In this document: one piece after another, positions 9,363-18,698 of the stretch
How positions within the stretch are numbered: the first letter of the stretch is position 1
Layout of the letters: every line of letters begins with the position of its first letter
NCBI RefSeq assembly: GCF_021341665.1
Contig: NZ_JAJTTH010000006.1
Location: forward strand, 62,001 to 126,000
Length of the DNA: 64,000 nt
Source of the DNA: Pseudomonas sp. Au-Pse12
Lineage (GTDB): Bacteria > Pseudomonadota > Gammaproteobacteria > Pseudomonadales > Pseudomonadaceae
Direction of reading: 5' to 3'
The notes under the pieces: model-generated
Seen by the model: the letters and a program-made list of their open reading frames with translations, nothing else
Told to the model about the DNA's origin: nothing
Databases searched by the model: none
Made by a program: the position numbers and the translations under genes

Positions 9363-11272
9363 CAACGGCCGCGCAAAAAGAGTTTGTCCAGGTCGTCCAG
9401 GCCCAATTGGGTCCAGGTCGGCCGACCGTGGTTGCATTGACCGCTGCGCTCGGTGTTTTCCATGTCCCGCAGCAAGCCGTTCATTTCCGCCACGGCCAGG
9501 CGCCGGTTGGCGCGGATCGCGCCATGGCAGGCCATGGTGCCGAGCAACTCATTGAGATGGGCCTGGATCCGGTCGCTGGTGCCGTATTCCATCAGGTCCG
9601 CCAGCACGTCGTGCACCAGACGATTGGCTTCCGCCTGTTTCAACAATGCCGGGATCTGCCGAATGGCCAGGGACTCAGGCCCCAGACGCTGCAGCTCGAA
9701 GCCCAGGCGCTGGAACCAGCTCATATGCTCTTCCGCGCAGTCGGCTTCACGCTGACTGACGGCAATCGACTCCGGCACCAGCAGCGGCTGGCCACTCAGG
9801 CCCTCGCTGGCCATGGCCACCTTCAAGCGTTCGTACATGATCCGCTCGTGCGCTGCGTGCATATCCACCAACACCAGGCCCAGAGCGTTTTCCGCCAGGA
9901 TGTAGATCCCCTTGAGCTGGGCCAGGGCATAGCCCAAAGGCGGAATGTCCTCCTGGCCGTCCGGCAGGGCTGCGGCCGGTGCCCCAGGCAACGGCGCGAA
10001 AAACTCACGATAGACACCTTGGCTTTCAGCAGCGGGCAGCACCGGCTGCGGGCGCGGGGTGTACTGATACTGATAGCCACTGCCGGCGCCCGTGCCCGGC
10101 GCGCTGGAGCCGGGCTGGGATTGCGGCGGCTCCAGAGCGAGGTTCGCGGCCAGGCGCATTTCGCCCTGAGGCCCGAACTCACCGGCCTCGAGGCCTGTCG
10201 GCCGGACTATACCGGCGACTGCCGCCGGCGCCGCCAACTGGTCTTCAGGGCGCACATCGCCGAGGGCCCGGTGCAACGTGCCATAGAGGAAGTCATGCAC
10301 CATGCGTCCGTCACGGAAACGCACTTCGTGCTTGGTCGGGTGCACGTTGACATCGACCACCGAAGGGTCGACTTCGAAAAACAGCACAAAGGTCGGGTGC
10401 CGACCGTTGAACAGCACGTCGCGGTAGGCCTGGCGCACCGCATGGGCCACCAGCTTGTCTCGCACCGCACGACCGTTGACGTAGAAATACTGCAAGTCCG
10501 CCTGGCTGCGGGAAAAGGTCGGCAACCCTACCCAGCCCCACAGGTGCAAGCCGTTACGCTCGACCTCGATGGGCAGCGCCTGCTCCAGAAAGCCCGAACC
10601 ACAGACGGCAGCCACACGCCGGGCACGAGCCGCGTCGTCCTTGGCTTCGTGCAGGCTGAGGATGCTCTTGCCGTTGTGGCGCAAGTGGAAAGCCACATCG
10701 AAACGCGCCAGCGCCAGGCGCTTGATCACTTCCTGCAGGTGATCGAACTCGGTCTTTTCCGCCTTGAGAAACTTGCGCCGCGCCGGGGTATTGAAGAACA
10801 AGTCGCGAACTTCCACCGAGGTGCCTACCGGGTGCGCCGCCGGCTGCACCCGTGGGGCCATGTCCCGACCTTCAGTTTCCACTTGCCAGGCCTGTTCGGC
10901 ATCCCGGGTCCGCGAGGTCAGGGTCAGGCGCGCCACGGAGCTGATGGATGCCAGGGCCTCACCGCGAAACCCCAGGCTCATCACCCGTTCCAGGTCTTCC
11001 AGATCACGGATCTTGCTGGTGGCGTGTCGAGCCAGGGCCAGCGGCAGGTCGTCGGAGGAAATGCCGCTGCCGTCATCGCGCACCCGCAACAGCTTGACCC
11101 CGGCCTGCTCCACATCCACATCGATGCGCCTGGCGCCGGAGTCCAGGCTGTTTTCCAACAGCTCCTTGATCACCGAGGCCGGACGCTCAACCACCTCGCC
11201 CGCGGCGATCTGGTTGGCCAGGCGCGGGCTGAGCAGCTCGATGCGGGCGCCACTGATTACCGATTCACTCAT
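9362..11272 (-). CDS. mutL: DNA mismatch repair protein MutL
   Basis: Couples mismatch recognition by MutS to strand incision. The 636 residues show the GHKL ATPase motifs: ELLENSLDSGA near residues 37-47, DDGSGI and GFRGEALASISSV. A proline-rich linker near 345-440 leads to the C-terminal dimerisation domain. That domain carries DMHAAHERIMYE, which fits the metal-endonuclease motif DQHA-x2-E-x4-E except for Met in place of Gln. It overlaps amiB upstream by four bases (ATGA) and miaA downstream by one. Confidence 0.98.
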   Translation of the reverse strand: MSESVISGARIELLSPRLANQIAAGEVVERPASVIKELLENSLDSGARRIDVDVEQAGVKLLRVRDDGSGISSDDLPLALARHATSKIRDLEDLERVMSLGFRGEALASISSVARLTLTSRTRDAEQAWQVETEGRDMAPRVQPAAHPVGTSVEVRDLFFNTPARRKFLKAEKTEFDHLQEVIKRLALARFDVAFHLRHNGKSILSLHEAKDDAARARRVAAVCGSGFLEQALPIEVERNGLHLWGWVGLPTFSRSQADLQYFYVNGRAVRDKLVAHAVRQAYRDVLFNGRHPTFVLFFEVDPSVVDVNVHPTKHEVRFRDGRMVHDFLYGTLHRALGDVRPEDQLAAPAAVAGIVRPTGLEAGEFGPQGEMRLAANLALEPPQSQPGSSAPGTGAGSGYQYQYTPRPQPVLPAAESQGVYREFFAPLPGAPAAALPDGQEDIPPLGYALAQLKGIYILAENALGLVLVDMHAAHERIMYERLKVAMASEGLSGQPLLVPESIAVSQREADCAEEHMSWFQRLGFELQRLGPESLAIRQIPALLKQAEANRLVHDVLADLMEYGTSDRIQAHLNELLGTMACHGAIRANRRLAVAEMNGLLRDMENTERSGQCNHGRPTWTQLGLDDLDKLFLRGR

Positions 11273-12684
11273 TCCTTGGCCGCCAGTTCTGTACCGGGGA
11301 TGGTCAGCACCTGCCCCACTTTCAATTCATCGCTCTTCAGGTTGTTGGCACTGCGCAGGGAAGCCGCGGAGACCTGATAGCGCACGGCGATCATGGCTAG
11401 GCTTTCCCCCGGGCTGACCCGATGATCACGTGGTCCCTGGGCGATCTTCCCGGAATCGCGCAGCCAGGCGATGTAAGTGCCAGGCGGTGGGTTCTGCTGG
11501 AAGAATTGCCGCACGCCACTGCTGATCGAGCGCGCCAGAGCCTGCTGATGGCTGGCGGTGGCCAGCTTCGAGGCTTCGTTGGAGTTGGAGATAAAGCCGG
11601 TTTCCACCAGGATCGACGGAATGTCCGGAGACTTGAGCACCATGAACCCGGCCTGTTCCACGCGCTGTTTGTGCAGCGGGGTCACGCGGCCAATGTTGTT
11701 CAGGACTTTCTGCCCGACATTCAGGCTGGAGGTCAGGGACGCCGTCATCGACAGGTCCAGCAATACCCCGGCGAGCATACGGTCCTTGTCATCCAGGCTG
11801 ACGTTGCCGGCCCCGCCGATCAGGTCGGAACGGTTTTCGCTGTCTGCCAGCCAACGGGCGGTTTCCGAGGTTGCGCCACGCTCGGACAAGGCGAACACCG
11901 AAGCACCAAAGGCCGCGGCCGAAGGTGCGGCGTCGGCGTGAATCGAAACGAACAGGTCGGCGCCCTTCTTGCGGGCAATCTCGGTACGGCCGCGCAACGG
12001 AATGAAGTAGTCGCCGGTACGGGTCAACTCGGCGCGAAAGCCCTTGAGGCCGTTGACCTGGCGCTGCAGTTCACGGGCGATGGCCAGCACCACGTCTTTC
12101 TCATGCTGGCCACGCGAACCGGAGGCGCCTGGGTCTTCGCCGCCGTGACCGGCATCGATCACCACGATGATGTCGCGTTTGCCCGCCGGGGCCGGCGGCA
12201 GCTTGATCGCCGGCTCCGCCGGAGTGACGGGCACCGCCGGAACGGTGGCTACAGCGGGTGGAGGAGCAGCAGGCGGCGCGGCATCGGCCGGATTATCGAA
12301 CAGGTCGACCACCAGGCGATTGCCATATTGAGCGTTGGGCGCCAGGGTAAAACTCTTTGGCGTAACGGCTTTTTTCAGGTCGATGACCACCCGCAGGTCA
12401 CTTGGCGTGCGCTGCGCGGAACGCATGGCGGTAATCGGCGTATTGGCCGTGGCCACATTCAGCGGACCGCCGAGGGTCGCGCCATTGATATCGATCACCA
12501 GACGATCTGGGGCCGTCAGGGTAAAGACGCTGTGCTGAACCGGGCCGGACAGGTCGAATACCAGTCGCGTGTTATCCGGTGCCCGCCACAGGCGGACGCT
12601 GCGAACCTGTGTAGCGGCCACAGCATCGACGGCCAATGCCGTAAGCAACAGTCCTACGACAGCAACCAACGCGCGAATGCGCAT
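11269..12684 (-). CDS. amiB: N-acetylmuramoyl-L-alanine amidase AmiB
   Basis: Periplasmic zinc amidase that cleaves the stem peptide from MurNAc to separate daughter cells. The 471 residues contain a signal peptide (MRIRALVAVVGLLLTALAVD), an AMIN targeting domain near 25-125, and an Amidase_3 domain with zinc ligands in VIDAGHGGEDPGA and SIHADA and catalytic Glu in VETGFISN. A C-terminal LysM repeat carries VSPGESLAMIAVRYQVS. I chose ATG 12684, which starts the signal peptide directly. ATG 12696 and TTG 12699 are possible. Follows tsaE by 15 bases. Confidence 0.95.
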   Translation of the reverse strand: MRIRALVAVVGLLLTALAVDAVAATQVRSVRLWRAPDNTRLVFDLSGPVQHSVFTLTAPDRLVIDINGATLGGPLNVATANTPITAMRSAQRTPSDLRVVIDLKKAVTPKSFTLAPNAQYGNRLVVDLFDNPADAAPPAAPPPAVATVPAVPVTPAEPAIKLPPAPAGKRDIIVVIDAGHGGEDPGASGSRGQHEKDVVLAIARELQRQVNGLKGFRAELTRTGDYFIPLRGRTEIARKKGADLFVSIHADAAPSAAAFGASVFALSERGATSETARWLADSENRSDLIGGAGNVSLDDKDRMLAGVLLDLSMTASLTSSLNVGQKVLNNIGRVTPLHKQRVEQAGFMVLKSPDIPSILVETGFISNSNEASKLATASHQQALARSISSGVRQFFQQNPPPGTYIAWLRDSGKIAQGPRDHRVSPGESLAMIAVRYQVSAASLRSANNLKSDELKVGQVLTIPGTELAAKE

Positions 12685-12699
12685 ACCTAACCCCATCAA

Positions 12700-13170
12700 T
12701 TATTTGAATTCCAACGCCAAAGCGGCACACCAGGACTCGCCTCGCGAGCCTTGAGACAACAGATGCACAGAACGCCCATTGTTATGCGGGGTAATGGTAA
12801 TGGTCAGGTCGGGCTTTGGCAAAAAGCCTGCACCACGCTGGGGCCACTCCAACAGGCACAATGCATCGCCCTCGAAGTAGTCGCGAATCCCCAGAAACTC
12901 CAGCTCTTCCGGATCGACCAGGCGGTACAAGTCGAAGTGAAAAGCCCGTACCGAGCCAATCTCGTAAGGCTCGACCAAGGTGAAGGTCGGGCTCTTCACC
13001 GCTCCAGCATGGCCCAGCCCGCGGATGATCCCTCGCGACAAGGTGGTTTTACCCGCTCCCAGGTCGCCCTCAAGAAAGATCACTCCAACGCCCCGTGTAA
13101 CCTGGGCAATGCGTGCGCCAAACTCCACCATGGCCTGCTCATCAGCCAGAAAAAGGGTTAACTCAGACAC
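12700..13170 (-). CDS. tsaE: tRNA threonylcarbamoyladenosine biosynthesis protein TsaE
   Basis: ATPase needed with TsaB and TsaD to attach threonylcarbamoyl to A37 of ANN-decoding tRNAs. The 156 residues hold a P-loop (GDLGAGKTTLSRGI near residues 35-48) and the family block VKSPTFTLVEPYE. Overlaps the end of nnrD by 13 bases and lies just upstream of amiB, the standard nnrD-tsaE-amiB-mutL arrangement. Confidence 0.96.
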   Translation of the reverse strand: MSELTLFLADEQAMVEFGARIAQVTRGVGVIFLEGDLGAGKTTLSRGIIRGLGHAGAVKSPTFTLVEPYEIGSVRAFHFDLYRLVDPEELEFLGIRDYFEGDALCLLEWPQRGAGFLPKPDLTITITPHNNGRSVHLLSQGSRGESWCAALALEFK

Positions 13171-14018
13171 GGTGATTGTTCCTCCAACAACTGACGAATG
13201 ACTGGAATCAGATCACTGGCCGCCAGCCCACGGCCCAATTTGCCTTGCTGCTCACCCGCCCGGGCATGCAACCAGACCGCCAGGCAGGCGGCATCGAATG
13301 CCGACAACCCTTGCGCCAGCAGCGCGCCAACCAAGCCGGCCAGGACATCCCCCAAACCTGCCGTGGCCATTGCAGGATGCCCCGCATCACAACGAGCCAG
13401 CCGTCCGTCGGGACTGGCAACCAGGCTGCCGGCCCCCTTGAGCACCGCGACCGCTGTATATTTTTTACTCAATGCCAGAGCCGCTGCGGGGCGATCGGCT
13501 TGAATGTCAGCAGTGGAGATCCCCAGCAGCCGCGCCGCTTCCCCCGGATGCGGGGTGATCACGCTGCCCGCCGGCAGTTGCAGTTCACCCTGAGCCAGCA
13601 GGTTCAAGGCATCGGCATCCCACACCTGAGGCAAGGGTGCATTGGCCGCCGCCGACAGCAGGCTACGCCCCCAGGCGCCCTGCCCCAACCCGGGCCCGAC
13701 CACCAGCACCGTGGCCCGAGCCAACAACCCCATCAACTGGTTGGCCGAATGCGTGCCCTGGGTCATGACCTCCGGCAAACGCGCTGCAGCGGCAGCCACG
13801 TGCTCGCTACGGGTTGCCAGGGACACCAGCCCCGCGCCACTGCGCAAGGCACTTTCCGCGCTCAACAAGGCCGCGCCGGCAAAACCACGGTCGCCGCCAA
13901 TCAGCAACAGGTGCCCGAATTGGCCTTTATGGGCATCCAGGGATCGGCCACTCAGGCGCGGCAAATGGCCAGAAGTCAGCAACTGAACGTCAGGTAACGG
14001 GTGTTTTGTCTGCGGCAT
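13158..14018 (-). CDS. nnrD: ADP-dependent NAD(P)H-hydrate dehydratase
   Basis: Repairs damaged hydrated NADH and NADPH using ADP. The 286 residues correspond to the ribokinase-like C-terminal half of the two-domain YjeF/Nnr proteins; the epimerase half is absent here. Motifs: HKGQFGHLLLIGGDRGFAGA, VGPGLGQGAWG, TPHPGEAARLLG and the anion-hole block TAGLGDVLAGLVGALLAQG. It is the first gene of the run down to hfl. Its start is 63 bases from the divergent queG start, so both promoters share that gap. Confidence 0.95.
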   Translation of the reverse strand: MPQTKHPLPDVQLLTSGHLPRLSGRSLDAHKGQFGHLLLIGGDRGFAGAALLSAESALRSGAGLVSLATRSEHVAAAAARLPEVMTQGTHSANQLMGLLARATVLVVGPGLGQGAWGRSLLSAAANAPLPQVWDADALNLLAQGELQLPAGSVITPHPGEAARLLGISTADIQADRPAAALALSKKYTAVAVLKGAGSLVASPDGRLARCDAGHPAMATAGLGDVLAGLVGALLAQGLSAFDAACLAVWLHARAGEQQGKLGRGLAASDLIPVIRQLLEEQSPCLS

Positions 14019-14081
14019 GCGTCTTCAAGCTCCGATGTCTGGCAGAATTATACGCACCTCAGCCCCGGTTTCTCTCGCCTC

Positions 14082-15161
14082 ATGCCCGCTATTACCCAGG
14101 ATCTCCCCGCTCTCGCCCAATCGATCAAAGACTGGGGCCGCGAACTGGGCTTTCAACAAGTTGGCATCAGCGGCCTGGACCTGGCCGAGCATGAGCAGCA
14201 CCTGGAGCGTTGGCTCGCCGCCGGCTACCACGGCGAGATGGAATACATGGGCGCCCACGGCAGCAAGCGCTCCCACCCCGAGCAACTGGTGCCCGGCACC
14301 CTGCGGGTGGTCTCGCTGCGCATGGACTACCTGCCCGGCGACACCCAGATGGCCCAGCGCCTGGCCCAGCCTTCCAAGGCCTATGTCTCGCGCTACGCCC
14401 TAGGCCGCGACTATCACAAGCTGATCCGCAAGCGCGTGCAGCAATTGGCCGAGCGCATCCAGCACGCCATCGGCCCCTTTGGCTATCGCGCCTTCGTCGA
14501 CAGCGCCCCCGTGCTGGAGAAGGCCATCGCCGAACAGGCCGGGCTGGGTTGGATCGGCAAGAACACCCTGGTGCTGAATCGCAAGGCTGGCAGCTACTTT
14601 TTCCTCAGCGAGCTGTTCGTCGACTTGCCACTGCCAGTGGACGCGCCCCACGCCACCGAACATTGCGGGCGCTGCACCGCCTGCCTGGACATCTGCCCGA
14701 CCAACGCCTTCGTCGGCCCCTATGTGCTGGATGCGCGACGCTGCATTTCCTACCTGACCATCGAACTGAAAAACGCCATCCCCGAAGACCTGCGCCCGCT
14801 GATCGGCAACCGGGTGTTTGGTTGCGACGACTGCCAGATCGTCTGCCCCTGGAACCGCTTCGCCCGCCCCTCGGCAGAAGGTGACTTCAAGCCCCGGCAC
14901 AACCTGGACAATGCCGAACTGGCGGAGCTGTTCATGTGGGACGAGGAAAAATTCCTCAGCAGCACCGAGGGCTCGCCCCTGCGCCGCGCCGGTTACGAGC
15001 GCTGGCTACGCAACCTGGCCGTGGGCCTGGGCAACGCCCCGTCGAGCATTCCCGTGCTGGAAGCCCTCAAGGCCCGCCAGGACTACCCGTCGGAACTGGT
15101 ACGCGAGCACGTGCAGTGGGCCCTGGCCCAGCACGCCAACCGTCAATGTTCGTCGTTATAG
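14082..15161 (+). CDS. queG: Epoxyqueuosine reductase
   Basis: Cobalamin- and iron-sulfur-dependent enzyme performing the last step of queuosine synthesis on tRNA. The 359 residues begin MPAITQDLPALAQSIKDWG and contain two 4Fe-4S sites, CGRCTACLDICPTNAF and CDDCQIVCPWN. The catalytic Asp is expected in the RAFVDSAPVLEKAIAEQAG block. An in-frame upstream start at 14001 lies inside the divergent nnrD gene, so I prefer ATG 14082, although its ribosome binding site is weak. The 3' end overlaps the convergent neighbour by 19 bases. Confidence 0.96.
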   Translation: MPAITQDLPALAQSIKDWGRELGFQQVGISGLDLAEHEQHLERWLAAGYHGEMEYMGAHGSKRSHPEQLVPGTLRVVSLRMDYLPGDTQMAQRLAQPSKAYVSRYALGRDYHKLIRKRVQQLAERIQHAIGPFGYRAFVDSAPVLEKAIAEQAGLGWIGKNTLVLNRKAGSYFFLSELFVDLPLPVDAPHATEHCGRCTACLDICPTNAFVGPYVLDARRCISYLTIELKNAIPEDLRPLIGNRVFGCDDCQIVCPWNRFARPSAEGDFKPRHNLDNAELAELFMWDEEKFLSSTEGSPLRRAGYERWLRNLAVGLGNAPSSIPVLEALKARQDYPSELVREHVQWALAQHANRQCSSL

Positions 15162-15754
15162 ACGAACTTGGGCATTTCCCAATGAAAACGGATGGCCAGC
15201 AGGCGCAATAGAAAGCCGCCGAACAGGGTGATCAGGATCGACTGCTCGCTGGGAAGTTGCAGGTAGATGCACAGCATGTAGCACCAGGCAGCGGCGAAGG
15301 ACACGCTGGCGTACAGCTCGCGACGAAAGATCAACGGGATGTCGTTACAGAAGATATCCCGGAGGATGCCGCCAAACACCCCGGTGATCACCCCGCTGAC
15401 CGAAGCCACCAGCATGCCGTGGCCCATTTCCAGGGCGGTCATGCAGCCGATCAGGGTAAAGGCCACCAGGCCCACGGCGTCGAGCACCAGGAACAGCGAA
15501 CGCAGGTGACGCATCAAGGGCGCGATAAAGATCGTCACCAGGGCTGCCACCGAGGTCAACACCAGGTATTCCGGGTGTTTGACCCAGGTCAGCGGGTAGT
15601 GGCCCAGCAGCACATCTCGCACCGAACCGCCGCCGAGCGCGGTGACACAGGCGATCAGCACCACGCCGAACCAGTCCATGCCGCGCCGGCCGGCAGACAG
15701 GGCGCCGGTCATGGCTTCGGCGGTAATGGCGATCAGATAAAGCATCAACAGCAT
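15143..15754 (-). CDS. TRIC-type (UPF0126) membrane protein
   Basis: Polytopic inner-membrane protein of 203 residues with two homologous three-helix halves, each carrying a glycine-rich block (ACVTALGGGSVRDVLLG near 34-50 and SGVITGVFGGILRDIF near 119-134). This repeat is the hallmark of trimeric intracellular cation channel (TRIC/UPF0126) proteins. The transported ion is not predictable from the sequence. Monocistronic and convergent with queG, whose last 19 bases it overlaps. Confidence 0.9.
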   Translation of the reverse strand: MLLMLYLIAITAEAMTGALSAGRRGMDWFGVVLIACVTALGGGSVRDVLLGHYPLTWVKHPEYLVLTSVAALVTIFIAPLMRHLRSLFLVLDAVGLVAFTLIGCMTALEMGHGMLVASVSGVITGVFGGILRDIFCNDIPLIFRRELYASVSFAAAWCYMLCIYLQLPSEQSILITLFGGFLLRLLAIRFHWEMPKFVYNDEH

Positions 15755-15851
15755 GATGGCGGTCCTTACGGGAAGGCGCGCAGTCTACTCAGTTGAAGCG
15801 AGCACCAAAAGAGGGCGGGCACGGGCGCTGGATTGCATCGCGCGCCCGTTC

Positions 15852-15865
15852 GCCGGCAAGCCGGC
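15852..15865. repeat. REP-like palindrome (GCCGGC-AA-GCCGGC)
   Basis: Short palindrome within TTCGCCGGCAAGCCGGCTTC, the core of a common fluorescent-pseudomonad REP family. It sits 10 bases after the orn stop and could also serve as a transcript-end stem. Confidence 0.5.
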
Positions 15866-15874
15866 TTCGACAGG

Positions 15875-16417
15875 TCAGAACTTGATGAAGTGCTTGCGGT
15901 AGTGCTGGAGCTCGGCGATGGACTCGCGGATGTCGTCCAGGGCCAGGTGGGTACTGCCTTTCTTGAAGCTGTCGCGCACGTCCGGTGCCCAGCGCGCGGC
16001 CAGTTCCTTGAGGGTCGACACGTCCAGGTTGCGGTAGTGGAAGTAGCTTTCCAGGGCTTTCATGTGGCGATACAGGAAGCGCCGGTCCTGGCAGATGCTG
16101 TTGCCACAGATCGGCGACTTGCCCTTGGGCACCCACTGCTCGAGAAAGGCAATGGTCTGGGCCTCGGCCTCAGCCATGCTGATGCGGCTTTCACGCACGC
16201 GCTGGGTCAGACCGGAACCACCGTGCTGGCGGGTGTTCCATTCGTCCATGCCGGCCAGGATCTCGTCGCTCTGGTGGATGGCGATGACCGGCCCTTCAGC
16301 CAAGGTGTTGAGGTTGCTGTCGGTGACGATGGTCGCCATCTCGATGATGACGTCGGTGTCGGGGTTCAGACCGGTCATTTCCAGATCGATCCAAATCAGG
16401 TTCTGCGGGTTTTGCAT
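15875..16417 (-). CDS. orn: Oligoribonuclease
   Basis: 3'-5' exonuclease that degrades 2- to 5-nucleotide RNAs, including pGpG from c-di-GMP breakdown; central in Pseudomonas. The 180 residues have the DEDDh motifs: IWIDLEMTGLNPDTD near residues 8-22, and HLALDDIRESI carrying His and Asp near the C-terminus. Diverges from rsgA across a 108-base gap that must hold both promoters. Confidence 0.98.
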   Translation of the reverse strand: MQNPQNLIWIDLEMTGLNPDTDVIIEMATIVTDSNLNTLAEGPVIAIHQSDEILAGMDEWNTRQHGGSGLTQRVRESRISMAEAEAQTIAFLEQWVPKGKSPICGNSICQDRRFLYRHMKALESYFHYRNLDVSTLKELAARWAPDVRDSFKKGSTHLALDDIRESIAELQHYRKHFIKF

Positions 16418-16525
16418 GGGTGGGCTCCTCGGCGTAGTTGCGCAGTTTAGCCTAGAGGGCCTGCCCGGCGTGCTAAACTCGCCGCCGTTTTACCCAACCG
16501 CCGTAATTATCGACACGGAACACCA

Positions 16526-17557
16526 ATGGCCAAACGCCAGCTCAATCGTCGCCAAAACTGGCGCATCGAAAAGATTCAGGGTGAGCGCGCTGCCCGCGCC
16601 GCCAAACGCGAGTCCTCCGCCGTAGAGGCGCTGGAGGGTGGCGACCTGGGCCCGGAACAGACCGGCCTGGTGATCGCTCACTTCGGCGTCCAGGTCGAGG
16701 TCGAGGCCCGCGAAGGCGAGCTGGCCGGCCAAGTGTTCCGCTGCTACCTGCGCGCCAACCTGCCGGCCCTGGTGACCGGTGATCAAGTCGTCTGGCGTGC
16801 CGGCAACCAGGGCATCGGGGTGATCGTCGCGCAACTGCCGCGCAGCACCGAGCTGTGCCGCCCGGACAGCCGCGGCCAGCTAAAACCGGTGGCCGCCAAC
16901 GTCGACATGATCGTGATCGTGTTCGCGCCCATGCCCGAACCCCACGCCAACCTCATCGACCGCTACCTGGTGGCCGCCGAGCACGCCGGCATCCGCCCGT
17001 TGCTGCTACTGAACAAGGCCGACCTGATCGACGAGCAGAACGCCCCGGCGCTCAACGCCTTGCTCGCGGTCTACCGCCAGTTGGGCTATCCGCTGCTGGA
17101 AGTCTCGGCGCACCATGGCGACGGCATGGAGCAACTGCAAGCCCTGCTGGACGGGCGCATCAGTGTGTTCGTCGGTCAGTCGGGGGTGGGCAAGTCTTCG
17201 CTGGTCAACAGCCTGCTGCCGGAAGTTGAAACCCGGGTCGGCCCACTGTCGGAGTTCTCCGGCCAGGGCACCCACACCACCACTACGGCGCGGCTGTTCC
17301 ACTTTCCTGGTGGCGGCGAACTGATCGACTCCCCGGGCATTCGCGAGTTCGGCCTGGGGCATGTCAGCCGTGCCGATGTCGAGGCCGGCTTCATCGAGTT
17401 CAACGACCTGCTGGGCACGTGCCGCTTCCGTGACTGCAAGCATGATCGAGAGCCTGGCTGCGCTCTGCTCAAGGCCCTGGAGGACGGGCGCATCCAGCAA
17501 CAACGGATGAACAGCTACCGCTCGATCCTCGCCAGCCTGCCTGACAACAGCTACTGA
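16526..17557 (+). CDS. rsgA: Ribosome small subunit-dependent GTPase A
   Basis: Circularly permuted GTPase for late 30S assembly. The 343 residues run from a basic N-terminus and OB fold to G4 (LLNKADLID), then G1 (GQSGVGKSSLVNSLLP) and G3 (DSPGIREFG), which is the permuted order. A C-terminal zinc site (CRFRDCKHDREPGCALL) follows. ATG at 16526. A strong hairpin lies 14 bases after the stop. Confidence 0.97.
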   Translation: MAKRQLNRRQNWRIEKIQGERAARAAKRESSAVEALEGGDLGPEQTGLVIAHFGVQVEVEAREGELAGQVFRCYLRANLPALVTGDQVVWRAGNQGIGVIVAQLPRSTELCRPDSRGQLKPVAANVDMIVIVFAPMPEPHANLIDRYLVAAEHAGIRPLLLLNKADLIDEQNAPALNALLAVYRQLGYPLLEVSAHHGDGMEQLQALLDGRISVFVGQSGVGKSSLVNSLLPEVETRVGPLSEFSGQGTHTTTTARLFHFPGGGELIDSPGIREFGLGHVSRADVEAGFIEFNDLLGTCRFRDCKHDREPGCALLKALEDGRIQQQRMNSYRSILASLPDNSY

Positions 17558-17571
17558 TTGAACTGCCGTAG

Positions 17572-17608
17572 AAACGACAAGGCCGCGATCTTCGCGGCCT
17601 TGTCGTTT
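17572..17608. terminator. Bidirectional terminator between rsgA and motB
   Basis: Perfect 16-bp stem (AAACGACAAGGCCGCG / CGCGGCCTTGTCGTTT) around a 5-base loop, with A and T at the outer ends so that it can act on both strands. It lies in the 52-base gap between the convergent stops. Confidence 0.85.
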
Positions 17609-17609
17609 G

Positions 17610-18695
17610 TTACTTCGCAGTTCCCGGCGCAGCGGGCGGAGCCGCTGGAGCTGGAGCGGAAGACTGCCCTGCAGCCCCCTGCTCGTCCATCTTCAGCACA
17701 CCGTCCTCGAAGATATTCAGACGCTGGCGCACTTCGTGGGCCGGCAGCGACTCGCTGCCTGGCGGCAACGCATTCGGGTCAGCGGCAGCCCCCGGTACCT
17801 CGCCAGGCGCACCTTGGCCCTGAGTCGGTGCCGGGGCATTCGGGTCGGTCTGCTCACCTTCGATGGCCCGCTGAGCTTTCTTGGTCAGCACCACGATATC
17901 GATGCGCCGGTTGACCGGGTTGAACGGGTCCTTGCGATCGAACAGCGCCGAAGAAGCAAAACCCACCACCCGCGCTACCTGCGGATCTGGATAACCACCC
18001 GCCACCAGCGCCCGACGCGCAGCGTTGGCACGGTTGGCCGACAGCTCCCAGTTACCGAAATCGCCAGTGCCCGAATATGGCTTGGCATCGGTATGGCCGC
18101 TGATGCTGATCTTGTTCGGCACGGTCTTGATGGTGTCGGCCATGGCCAACAGAATGTCTTCGAAATACGGTTTCAGGCGCGCACTGCCGGAGTCGAACAT
18201 CGGCCGGTTCTCAGCGTCCATGATCTGGATCCGCAGGCCGTCCGGCGTAATCTCGAAAAGGATCTGGTCCTTGAATTTCTGCAGTTGCGGGTTCTCTTCA
18301 ACCTTGTTCTGCAACTCTTGCAGCAGCAATTCGAGACGCTCGCGCTCAACCTGCTCGGCCATGCCCTCGACCTGATCGGCGTCCACCGTGACCTTGTCCG
18401 GCTGTGGCTGGGACTTGATCTCGGGGTTGAGGGTGGTGTCCGGTGCCAGCTCCGGGGAGCCGCCCAGGTCGATGATGTAGGGCGTGCCGCTTTCCGAGAA
18501 GCCGATCGGGTCCTTGAAGTAACCGGCAATGGCGATCTTCTGCTCCGGGGTCGCGGTGGACAGCAGCCACAACACCAGGAAGAACGCCATCATCGCCGTG
18601 GCGAAGTCGGCGAAGGCGATTTTCCAAGCGCCCCCGTGATGCCCGCCAGCGAAGCGCTTGACGCGCTTGATGATAATCGGCTGATTATTTTCCAT
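17610..18695 (-). CDS. motB: Flagellar motor stator protein MotB
   Basis: Peptidoglycan-anchored half of the MotAB proton-driven stator. The 361 residues have one membrane helix carrying the proton-binding Asp (FADFATAMMAFFLVLWLL, Asp30). A periplasmic plug and linker follow, then an OmpA-like domain (SISGHTDAKPY, NWELSANRANAARR) and a Pro/Ala-rich tail. Starts 3 bases after the motA stop. No other flagellar genes are nearby, as for the first of the two stator sets known in pseudomonads. Confidence 0.97.
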   Translation of the reverse strand: MENNQPIIIKRVKRFAGGHHGGAWKIAFADFATAMMAFFLVLWLLSTATPEQKIAIAGYFKDPIGFSESGTPYIIDLGGSPELAPDTTLNPEIKSQPQPDKVTVDADQVEGMAEQVERERLELLLQELQNKVEENPQLQKFKDQILFEITPDGLRIQIMDAENRPMFDSGSARLKPYFEDILLAMADTIKTVPNKISISGHTDAKPYSGTGDFGNWELSANRANAARRALVAGGYPDPQVARVVGFASSALFDRKDPFNPVNRRIDIVVLTKKAQRAIEGEQTDPNAPAPTQGQGAPGEVPGAAADPNALPPGSESLPAHEVRQRLNIFEDGVLKMDEQGAAGQSSAPAPAAPPAAPGTAK

Positions 18696-18698
18696 GAC

